Notes under the pieces: model-generated | What the model saw: the letters and a program-made list of their open reading frames with translations, nothing else | What the model was told of the DNA's origin: nothing | Databases searched by the model: none | Program-made: the position numbers and the translations under genes | Part shown: piece after piece, positions 6,614-12,652 of the stretch | Layout: every line of letters starts with the position of its first letter | How positions within the stretch are numbered: position 1 is the first letter of the stretch | Source: Alphaproteobacteria bacterium | Lineage (GTDB): Bacteria; Pseudomonadota; Alphaproteobacteria; DSM-16000; Inquilinaceae | Reading direction: 5' to 3' | Length of the DNA stretch: 12,652 bases | Assembly: GCA_029263555.1 (NCBI GenBank) | Contig: JAJUFW010000032.1 | Location: 1-12,652 of the forward strand

Positions 6614-8002
6614 TCAATGCCCGGTCAGGCGGTTCGCCAGGCTGGCATACCAGGACGTCTGGGCCCCGCCCGTCCGCGCCTCCTGCGCGTCGGCCATCCG
6701 GTACAGCGAATACATGCCGTGGATGCCGAGCCAGCGCAGGGGCTCGGGCTCCCAGCGGCGGACCGTCCGGTTCACCCAGGGCAGTTCCGTCATCTCCGTC
6801 TTCCGCTCTAGGACCAGGTCAGCGAGCGTCCGGCCCGCGAGGTTCGAGGTCGAGACGCCCAGCCCCACATAGCCCCCGGCCCAGCCGATCCCGGTCCGCG
6901 GATCGAGGCCGACCGTGGTGCACCAGTCGCGCGGAACGCCCAGTACCCCGCACCAGGCGTGATCCAGGCGCACGCCGCGGGTCTGCGGGAACAGCCGGTG
7001 GAGAACATCCCGCAGCATGGCCACCGTGGCGTCCTGCGTCCGCCCGCTGGAGTCCGTCTTCGATCCGAACCGATAGGGCACGCCGCGCCCGCCCATGGCG
7101 ATCCGGCCCTCGCGGGTCCGCTGGGCGTAGCAATAGACATGTGCAGCGTCGCCGAGCAGTTCGCAGCCGGACCAGCCAAGCTGGTCCCACAGATCGTCCG
7201 ACAGGGGCTCGGTCACCACGATGGCGCTGTTCAGCGGGACCCATAGGCGCTCATGCCCAGGGATCCCGGCCGTGAAGCCTTCGGTCGCGCGGATGATCCT
7301 GCCGGCACGGATCGTTCCGCGATCCGTCAAGACCCGCCCCTTCCCGATGGCCGTGACGGTGGTCTGCTCGAAGATGGAAATGCCGAGACGCTCGACCGCG
7401 CGCGCCAACCCTTGCACCAGCTTCGCCGGCTGGACCCGCGCCACCCCGTGGGTGACAAGCGCGCCCATCGCCTGATCCACATTGATCCGGACCCGGGTCT
7501 CGTCCGCGCCGATGAGGCTGAGGCGATCCTTCGGCACCTCCCAGGCCAGCGCCTTTTCATACTCTTCGCGGATCCGGGTCACCTGCGCCGGGCTGCAGGC
7601 GACGCTCACCTCGTCGGTACGGCGGATATCGGCGTCGATCCCCTCCTCTTCCGCGACACGGATCACCTCGTCAACCGTGCCCCGCAGCGCAGCTTCCATC
7701 GCGATCACGCCGGCGCGCGTTCCCGTGGCCAGGTACTTCTCCCGGCTCCAGCCGAAAGCGCCGGACAGCCATCCCCCGTTCCGGCCCGAAGCGCCGAAGC
7801 CCGCGAACTCCTTCTCGACGATGGCGACATCGACGCCCGGATCGGCCTTCTTCAGGTAATAGGCCGTCCACAGGCCGGTGAATCCCGCGCCGACGATGCA
7901 GACATCGACCTCGCGATCACCCGGCAAGGCCGGGCGATAGTCCGGCACGCCCCCGATATCCGCGTACCAGAACGATACGCCCCCGTTCTTCCTAACGCTC
8001 AC
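6614..8002 (-). CDS. FAD-dependent oxidoreductase, DAO/PuuB-like amine oxidase
   Basis: From GTG 8002 the product is 462 residues. An FAD-binding Rossmann motif GAGFTG sits at residues 38-43 (CIVGAGFTGLWTAYYL). It is followed by GASGRNGGW (about 70-78), typical of the D-amino-acid-oxidase family members related to gamma-glutamylputrescine oxidase PuuB. The C-terminal FAD contact GGYVGLGVSTSNLAGR is intact. The predicted reaction is oxidative deamination of an amine or amino acid, releasing hydrogen peroxide; the substrate is undetermined. GTG 8002 is preferred because AGGAAAGG precedes it by 9 bases and the family-like sequence starts shortly after. The frame is open to an ATG at 8095, which directly abuts the upstream DUF1772 stop but has no ribosome site. 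No gamma-glutamylputrescine synthetase or aldehyde dehydrogenase gene is adjacent, so a putrescine role is not supported. Confidence 0.87.
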   Translation of the reverse strand: MSVRKNGGVSFWYADIGGVPDYRPALPGDREVDVCIVGAGFTGLWTAYYLKKADPGVDVAIVEKEFAGFGASGRNGGWLSGAFGWSREKYLATGTRAGVIAMEAALRGTVDEVIRVAEEEGIDADIRRTDEVSVACSPAQVTRIREEYEKALAWEVPKDRLSLIGADETRVRINVDQAMGALVTHGVARVQPAKLVQGLARAVERLGISIFEQTTVTAIGKGRVLTDRGTIRAGRIIRATEGFTAGIPGHERLWVPLNSAIVVTEPLSDDLWDQLGWSGCELLGDAAHVYCYAQRTREGRIAMGGRGVPYRFGSKTDSSGRTQDATVAMLRDVLHRLFPQTRGVRLDHAWCGVLGVPRDWCTTVGLDPRTGIGWAGGYVGLGVSTSNLAGRTLADLVLERKTEMTELPWVNRTVRRWEPEPLRWLGIHGMYSLYRMADAQEARTGGAQTSWYASLANRLTGH

Positions 8003-8044
8003 CCGAGAACGCCTTTCCTGAGCGATTCGCAATCGGACCGCATG

Positions 8045-8095
8045 ATGCCCGGTTCTGCGGATCGGGTGCAGTCCGACGGTCGCCGGATCGGGCAT
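8045..8095. repeat. short repeats in the DUF1772-oxidase spacer
   Basis: The 93-base spacer holds an inverted repeat ATGCCCG (8045-8051) / CGGGCAT (8089-8095) and a direct repeat CGGATCGGG (8058-8066, 8084-8092). They are too short to call a regulator site, but they make the spacer more structured than its length suggests. Confidence 0.3.
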
Positions 8096-8584
8096 TCAGC
8101 GGGCCGGCATTCCCCGGGACCGGGACGTGAGCACCGACAGCGCTACGGCGACGAACCCGGTGAGTTTGATCGCCGCGATCACCATATGGCCGGTTTCCCA
8201 CCGGTTCCGGATCAGGAAGAAGTCCTCCGGAACCGGTCCCGGCCGCCAGGTGGCAAGCACCCTGTTCGCCGGCGCCACCCATCCCATCCAGACGACGAGG
8301 CTGGCCGCGAAAAGAACGGCGCCGGCCGCGGCGAAGCGGAAGGCCGGCCGGTCGTTGCGCAGCACATAGGCCAGTGTCGCGGGGACCAGGATCGCGCCGA
8401 TGTCCAGCGGCGCGCCGACAACGGCGAAAAGCTGGAACTGGCCGCCGAACACCGTCGCCTCCCGCCACAGCTCGGGGGACCAGGCCGTCAGTCGCGGCAG
8501 CGCCTCGAGAACATGAGCGAAGGAGGGAGCCAGGCTGAGCGCCGTGACCACGAGCGCGAGCAGGTTCAAGGCGAATTGTCCCAT
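8096..8584 (-). CDS. DUF1772 (anthrone-oxygenase-like) membrane protein
   Basis: The product is 162 residues with four predicted membrane helices (about 4-22, 47-73, 83-101, 133-153). The pattern fits DUF1772: a helix-1 S-F-A-H-V-L-E segment (His24, Glu27), a short loop, and R-x-R-W-E-x-x-H before the last helix (Arg126, Arg128, Trp129, Glu130, His133). The family includes fungal anthrone oxygenases, but most bacterial members are uncharacterised, so no reaction is assigned. ATG 8584 lies downstream of a G-rich stretch (GGGGGGACGG) that could act as a ribosome site. The frame extends upstream to 8776, but those residues are arginine-rich and not membrane-like. It lies 93 bases ahead of the oxidase gene on the same strand and may share its transcript. 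Confidence 0.75.
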   Translation of the reverse strand: MGQFALNLLALVVTALSLAPSFAHVLEALPRLTAWSPELWREATVFGGQFQLFAVVGAPLDIGAILVPATLAYVLRNDRPAFRFAAAGAVLFAASLVVWMGWVAPANRVLATWRPGPVPEDFFLIRNRWETGHMVIAAIKLTGFVAVALSVLTSRSRGMPAR

Positions 8585-8612
8585 CGTTCCGTCCCCCCGC
8601 CGGCAGTCCGCT

Positions 8613-8849
8613 TCAGAGACATCCGCACAGCACGAAGATCGTCGCCTCCCCGCGGGCAACGCCGGCGGTAGAATCCCTCGGCCTCGGAATGCTGCTCGGC
8701 CTTCTCGCCCGCAAGCCGCCCGCGAGGCCGATCCCAACCGACATGAAAAGCGCGGCCGGCGGACGCCAGAGCGCAATCAGGCCGCCGACGGGGGATGCGA
8801 TTACGGCCGCACCGGCGACGGCAATGATCGTCAGCAGATCGGGCGGCAA
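8613..8849 (-). pseudogene. possible decayed fragment of a ZIP-like membrane transporter
   Basis: The 406-base interval between the DUF1772 start and the oxidase operon has no clear gene. In one minus-strand frame residues 1-46 read like a genuine membrane protein (LLTIIAVAGAAVIASPVGG, then PPAALFMSVGIGLAGG). This resembles the second and third helices of ZIP-type metal transporters. The sequence then turns into arginine-rich text unlike any membrane protein and stops after 78 codons. The only start is TTG 8849, with a TAG three codons upstream and no well-placed ribosome site. I read it as a remnant truncated at both ends. It could instead be chance coding texture in GC-rich DNA. Confidence 0.35.
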
Positions 8850-8990
8850 ATCCTGCTACGATGGCGAGCCCGGCTTTCCCGACAGGCGATCGGCGGTGGT
8901 TCCGGTGATCGCGCCAGCCGCCCGGCGCCGTCGTCGGGCATGAACGGACATCAATCCGGCCAACCCTGGACGGAGAACCCGTGATCCCGG

Positions 8991-9359
8991 TCATACGCAG
9001 ACGGGAACGATCAGGACCGGGATCGCCTGCCAGATGACGGCGACGACGCCGGCAGCGCCCGTGGCCATCGTCATCCAGTCCCCAAAGACGGGTCCCCCGA
9101 CGCTCTTCGCCACGGTGCGGATAGCGCCTGCGGTCAGCAGGGCGATCGCGGCTAGGGCCACGACCGTCGCGATGCCGATGCCCCAGGACACCACGCCGAT
9201 GCCGAGCCAGGCCGCGTCCGCAAAGCCGCGGGCACAGGCAAGCGCAGTCAATCCGTAGATCACGGCGAAATGGGCGGCCCAGGTCAGCAAGCCGCCCGTC
9301 ATGCGCATCGCCGTCGAGACGAAAGGCATGTCGGCACCGGCCCGCCGTATTGGCGTCAT
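8991..9359 (-). CDS. small three-helix membrane protein coupled to the oxidase genes
   Basis: The product is 122 residues with three hydrophobic segments: about 21-43 (TWAAHFAVIYGL..., with W27 and H30), 51-78, and 94-119 (ending AVIWQAIPVLIVPVC). The ATG at 9359 overlaps the stop of the subunit I+III gene as ATGA, so translation is almost certainly coupled and the product is likely made in step with the oxidase. I do not recognise a named family. Small membrane proteins in this position in other oxidase operons are subunit IV-like or assembly proteins; similarity to them here is only positional. The frame upstream of the ATG is open far into the oxidase gene, but that is the antisense-free shadow of the fused subunit. 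Confidence 0.8.
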   Translation of the reverse strand: MTPIRRAGADMPFVSTAMRMTGGLLTWAAHFAVIYGLTALACARGFADAAWLGIGVVSWGIGIATVVALAAIALLTAGAIRTVAKSVGGPVFGDWMTMATGAAGVVAVIWQAIPVLIVPVCV

Positions 9360-11899
9360 GCCAGGATCCTCGGCGACACGTGAACGACGAACAGCGCGAC
9401 CAGCCCCTGCCCGACCGTGTAGTGCCAGAGCAGCATGGTGTTGTCGTAGGTTGCGCGACGTCCGGCGCCGAGCAGGCCGGCGAGCGACCGTGCGATCGTG
9501 TAGAGCCCCATGATCGTCAATGCGAAGACGAGCAGTCCCTGCATGCCGGCGATCGCGTAGACCGTCGCTCCGTAGCCGCTCTCCGTCGGGCGGAGCCCGG
9601 TTTGCCATTGTCCGAAAAGCTCGATCGCCAGGCTTGCGATCAGGAGCGTGATCGCAAGCAGCAGCGCGATCCGTACCGGCCAGGATCCGCGCCCAGTGGG
9701 AAGCATGAGCGCCCGGCTTCCATAGGCGATCGCGGCGCTGCTGGCGACCAGCAGGGCGGCGCTCGTCAACGGCCAGCCGGGCGCCGGCACTGAAGCCCCC
9801 GTAATTGCGGGCCAGACCTCCGGCGAAACCGTCCAGAGGAAATAGTAGGAGAAGACGAGCGAGGCGAAGGTCGTGCCGATCACCAGCGCCAGTACGATCA
9901 TGGCCCACCAGGAATGGGAAGCGGGCCCCCTGACATAGACCGGAAGCCTGATGCCGCCGCCGATATCGACCGGCGGATGCGACGGGCCGGGATCGGTGGA
10001 CCACATCCACCAGATCATCATCACGATCGCGGCGACCCCGCAGGCAACGGCCGTCACGACGAATTTCACCGTCAGGAGAAGGAAGAAGGCCGCGGTGAAG
10101 ACCGCGGAAAGCATCGGCCGCCAGCTTGCGTTCGGCAGCCGGAGGATATAGCGGGGACGGGCTTCGATCGGGCTCGTGACGATGGTCTCCCGGCTTCCGG
10201 TGGGGGCGCCTGGCAGGAAATACCGCCCGGCCTCCACATTCTCGGCAAGGTTCGGCTGGTCCCAGAGCGGCTCGCGGCTGGTCACGATCGGGATGCTGCG
10301 CGTCTGGTACGTTCCGGTCGGCAGCCATTCGAGAGTGCCCGCGTTCCAGATGTTCCCGAAGCTGCGGTCGAAGCTGAAACGGAAATTGCGGACAAGATCG
10401 ACCAGGAAGACAAGGACCCCTGCCGCGATCATGAAGGCGCCGACCGTGGAGATCATGTTGAGCCAGTCCCAGCCGAACTCGGCGGGATAGGTGTAGACGC
10501 GCCGTGGCATGCCCCGAAGCCCGGCAATGTGCAACGGGAAGAAGGCGATGTTGAACCCGACGAAGGTCAGGCCGAAGAACCAGCGGCCCAGTCGCTCCGA
10601 CAGGGGCCTCCGGCTCGCCGTCGGCGCCCAGTAGTAGATGGCCGCGAAGATCGGGAACACGGCACCGCCGATCAGGACGTAATGGAAATGGGCGACCACG
10701 AAATAGGTGTCGTGCGCCTGCCAGTCGAAGGGCACCATGGCCACCATCACCCCGGTGAGCCCCCCCATCGTGAAGATGAACAGAAAGCCCAGGATGAACA
10801 GCGTCGGGACGGTGAGCCGCAGGCGTCCCGAAGCGATCGTCGCGATCCAGGCGAACACCTGTATGCCACTCGGCACCGCCACGGCCATGCTCGCCGCCGA
10901 AAAGAAGCTGAGCGAGAGCCGCGGGATGCCCGTCGTGTACATGTGGTGCACCCACAGGCCGAAGCTGAGAAACCCGGTGCCGAGCAGCGCCAGCACGACA
11001 AGCCGGTAGCCGACCAGCGTCGTCCCGGTCATTGCGGGAACGATCATCGACACCATCCCGGCGGCCGGCAGGAAGATGATGTAGACCTCGGGATGGCCGA
11101 AGAACCAGAACAGGTGCTGCCATAGAAGCGGATCCCCGCCCCGTTCGGCGATGAAGAAGGGCCAGTCGAATGCCCGCTCGAGCTCGAGCAGGGCCGTCGC
11201 CAGGATGACTGCGGGAAAGCCGAAGACGATCATGGCGGCGAAGACCAGCATCGCCCAGGCATAGATCGGCATCCTGTCCAGCGACATGCCGGGCGCCCGG
11301 GTCAGCAGGACGCCGACGACGATCTCGATCGCTCCGGCGATCGCCGAGATCTCGATGAAGCCGATCCCGAGAAGCCAGAAATCGGCATTGTATCCGGGCG
11401 AGAACTCGGAACTCGTCAGCGGCGGGTACATGAACCATCCGCCGTCCGGCGACAGCCCGAAGAACAGCGTGCAGAAGAAGACGATGCCGCCGACCGCGTA
11501 GGCCCAGAAAGCATAGGCCGACAGCCGCGGGAACGGCAGGTCCCGCGCCGCCAGCATGTTGGGCAGCATGAAGATGGCGATCGCCTCCACGATCGGCACG
11601 GCGAAGAGGAACATCATGACCGTGCCGTGCATGGTGAAGATCTGGTTGTAGGCGTTCTGCCCCAGGAGGTCGTTTTCCGGGACAGCCAGCTGGGCGCGCA
11701 TCAGCAGCGCGAGAATTCCGGCCAGGATGAAGAAGAGGAATGCCGTGGCGATGTAGAAAAGGCCGACATAGGTATTGTTGACGGCCGACAGGATGCGGAG
11801 TCCCGAAACCGGCTTCCAGATGCGCAGGAGCTTCGCAAGCTCCTCTTCCGGGCGCGGCGCCGCGTTCGGAAACGTCCCGTCATCCTGGCGTGGCGTCAC
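9356..11899 (-). CDS. ctaD: cytochrome c oxidase subunit I+III fusion
   Basis: The 847-residue product carries a complete heme-copper oxidase subunit I (about 30-530) and a C-terminal subunit III-like region (about 590-847, with ESGYGATVYAIAG and WHYTV). Heme a ligands are His91 (MHGTVMM) and His406; heme a3 ligand is His404 (AHFHYV). CuB ligands are His269, His318 and His319. The crosslink Tyr273 and Glu271 lie in HPEVY, the A1-type signature. Arg466-Arg467 (GMPRR) contact heme propionates. Unusual points: the K-channel lysine is Gln347 (PSGIQ, usually PTGIK), and the D-channel asparagines are replaced (Ile109 region; Ser127 in FPRLSA, usually FPRMNN) although Asp120 is kept. GTG 11899 overlaps the subunit II stop as GTGA with GGAGAG upstream. 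The layout recalls coxMN of Bradyrhizobium with subunit III fused. It sits in the inner membrane and reduces oxygen to water. Confidence 0.93.
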   Translation of the reverse strand: MTPRQDDGTFPNAAPRPEEELAKLLRIWKPVSGLRILSAVNNTYVGLFYIATAFLFFILAGILALLMRAQLAVPENDLLGQNAYNQIFTMHGTVMMFLFAVPIVEAIAIFMLPNMLAARDLPFPRLSAYAFWAYAVGGIVFFCTLFFGLSPDGGWFMYPPLTSSEFSPGYNADFWLLGIGFIEISAIAGAIEIVVGVLLTRAPGMSLDRMPIYAWAMLVFAAMIVFGFPAVILATALLELERAFDWPFFIAERGGDPLLWQHLFWFFGHPEVYIIFLPAAGMVSMIVPAMTGTTLVGYRLVVLALLGTGFLSFGLWVHHMYTTGIPRLSLSFFSAASMAVAVPSGIQVFAWIATIASGRLRLTVPTLFILGFLFIFTMGGLTGVMVAMVPFDWQAHDTYFVVAHFHYVLIGGAVFPIFAAIYYWAPTASRRPLSERLGRWFFGLTFVGFNIAFFPLHIAGLRGMPRRVYTYPAEFGWDWLNMISTVGAFMIAAGVLVFLVDLVRNFRFSFDRSFGNIWNAGTLEWLPTGTYQTRSIPIVTSREPLWDQPNLAENVEAGRYFLPGAPTGSRETIVTSPIEARPRYILRLPNASWRPMLSAVFTAAFFLLLTVKFVVTAVACGVAAIVMMIWWMWSTDPGPSHPPVDIGGGIRLPVYVRGPASHSWWAMIVLALVIGTTFASLVFSYYFLWTVSPEVWPAITGASVPAPGWPLTSAALLVASSAAIAYGSRALMLPTGRGSWPVRIALLLAITLLIASLAIELFGQWQTGLRPTESGYGATVYAIAGMQGLLVFALTIMGLYTIARSLAGLLGAGRRATYDNTMLLWHYTVGQGLVALFVVHVSPRILA

Positions 11900-12652
11900 T
11901 TCAGGCTCTCCAGATAGGCGGCGATGGCGCGCAGGTCCTGTCCCCGCAGGACGTTGAAGGACGGCATCAGGTTGTCCGGCTTCAGATGCTGGCTGTCCGC
12001 GATCCAGCCGGCGAGGGTGCCGACATTGGTCGGGAGAATGCCGGCCCCGATGGAGACGCGACTTCCGACATGGGTCAGGTCCGGACCGATCACCCCGTCC
12101 GCCGGCGTGCCGCGGACGGTGTGGCAGGCACCGCAGCCCGCCCGGACGAACAGATCCTGCCCCTGCCGCGTGAAGGGGACCCTGGGCGCCATCGCCGGTC
12201 GGCTCTCCTGCTCCAGCCACGCAGCGAAGCGCTCCTCGGGCTCGGCGACGACGTAGAAGGCCATGAGCGCGTGGGGGCCGCCGCAATATTCCGCGCATTG
12301 TCCCCGGAATGTGCCCGGCTCATCGGCCTGCAGCCGGAGCGTGTTGACGTGCCCCGGGATCATGTCGAGCTTTCCGCCCAGGTTCGGGACCCAGAAGCTG
12401 TGAATGACGTCGTTCGACTTCAGCGAGAACTCGACCACCCGTCCGACCGGGATGCGGACTTCGTTGGCGCTGGCGAAGGCGATGTCGCCGTCCTCGTCCA
12501 GGTAGTGAACGCGCCACCACCAGCGTTCCCCCACGACTTCGATCCTGAGCGCCGGTTCGCCGGCGCCCGCGACCCGATCTGTGACCAGCAGGCCGTAGAC
12601 CAGCAGGGCCGACAGTGTGACCACGGGAAACGCAATGCCGCCGACAACGACG
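11896..12652 (-). CDS. coxB: cytochrome c oxidase subunit II with fused cytochrome c domain (5' end outside window)
   Basis: The visible 251 residues start inside the second membrane helix (GIAFPVVTLSALLVYGLLV). They then give the periplasmic CuA domain: the aromatic patch GERWWWRVHY, His84 (DVIHSFWVP), and C119-x-E121-x-C123 with His127 and Met130 (CAEYCGGPHALM). A class I cytochrome c domain follows, with C173-GA-C176-H177 and a distal Met229 (NLMPSF). That domain makes this a caa3-type enzyme, in which electrons pass from the tethered heme c to CuA and on to subunit I. All copper ligands are intact. The signal sequence and first helix lie beyond the right edge, as must the operon promoter. 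The stop overlaps the subunit I+III start (GTGA), so the two are translationally coupled. Confidence 0.94.
   Translation of the reverse strand, partial: VVVGGIAFPVVTLSALLVYGLLVTDRVAGAGEPALRIEVVGERWWWRVHYLDEDGDIAFASANEVRIPVGRVVEFSLKSNDVIHSFWVPNLGGKLDMIPGHVNTLRLQADEPGTFRGQCAEYCGGPHALMAFYVVAEPEERFAAWLEQESRPAMAPRVPFTRQGQDLFVRAGCGACHTVRGTPADGVIGPDLTHVGSRVSIGAGILPTNVGTLAGWIADSQHLKPDNLMPSFNVLRGQDLRAIAAYLESLK

Noticed and set aside
5364..6872. Plus-strand frame of 502 codons overlapping the MFS gene in another frame
   Set aside because: Arginine- and proline-rich shadow that runs past the MFS stop into the convergent gene's 3' end; no family features.
8585..8990. Whole 406-base interval as a site for a CRISPR array, tRNA or riboswitch
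   Set aside because: No regularly spaced repeats, no cloverleaf-like arms with a CCA-proximal stem and no known aptamer pattern; only a weak 5-bp hairpin near 8911-8928.
9914..11125. Plus-strand frame of 403 codons opposite the oxidase subunit I
   Set aside because: Highly charged, repetitive antisense text. The minus strand carries all catalytic ligands of a cytochrome oxidase.
9360..11438. Extension of the small membrane protein's frame far upstream (815 codons in total)
   Set aside because: The extension is an alternative frame of the oxidase gene with an Arg/His/Asp-rich composition. Membrane-protein character begins only after the ATG at 9359, which overlaps the oxidase stop.

Overview
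The window is GC-rich DNA whose genes read like those of an alphaproteobacterium, probably of the Hyphomicrobiales/Rhodospirillales type. That placement is an inference from protein style: a caa3-type oxidase with a fused subunit I+III, a PuuB-like amine oxidase, a periplasmic phytase-like esterase and a UPF0173 hydrolase. It looks like ordinary chromosome. I see no insertion sequence, integrase, tRNA, rRNA or CRISPR array.

Layout. (1) Positions 1-107, minus strand: the first 35 codons of a LysR-type regulator, cut by the window edge. It is divergent from (2) a 734-residue exported two-domain protein (314-2518, plus) with a YncE/choice-of-anchor-like propeller region followed by an esterase-like phytase domain. 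(3) After a GC hairpin comes a zinc-less MDR-family quinone oxidoreductase (2599-3624, minus). It is divergent from an HxlR-family regulator with two N-terminal cysteines (3736-4104, plus), and a perfect small palindrome lies between them. (4) A UPF0173 metallo-hydrolase (4372-5064, plus) ends at a clear intrinsic terminator. (5) An MFS exporter (5329-6570, plus) converges on (6) an FAD-dependent amine-oxidase-like protein (6614-8002, minus), which follows a DUF1772 membrane protein (8096-8584, minus). (7) About 400 bases hold only what looks like a decayed fragment of a ZIP-like transporter. (8) A terminal-oxidase operon runs on the minus strand from the right edge: subunit II with a fused cytochrome c domain (5' end outside the window), a subunit I+III fusion, and a small three-helix membrane protein. 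These three are joined by GTGA and ATGA stop/start overlaps.

Functional reading. The oxidase cluster would encode a caa3-type cytochrome c oxidase that takes electrons through CuA and a tethered heme c. The HxlR/oxidoreductase pair looks like a thiol- or quinone-sensing switch. The remaining genes are single accessory functions without a shared pathway.

The most interesting observation is in the fused subunit I. All heme and CuB ligands and the glutamate of the D-channel end are present. The K-channel lysine is replaced by glutamine, and both D-channel entrance asparagines are replaced. The coupled small membrane protein could be an uncharacterised partner of this variant oxidase. I found nothing that looks like a defence system or another wholly new multi-gene system.
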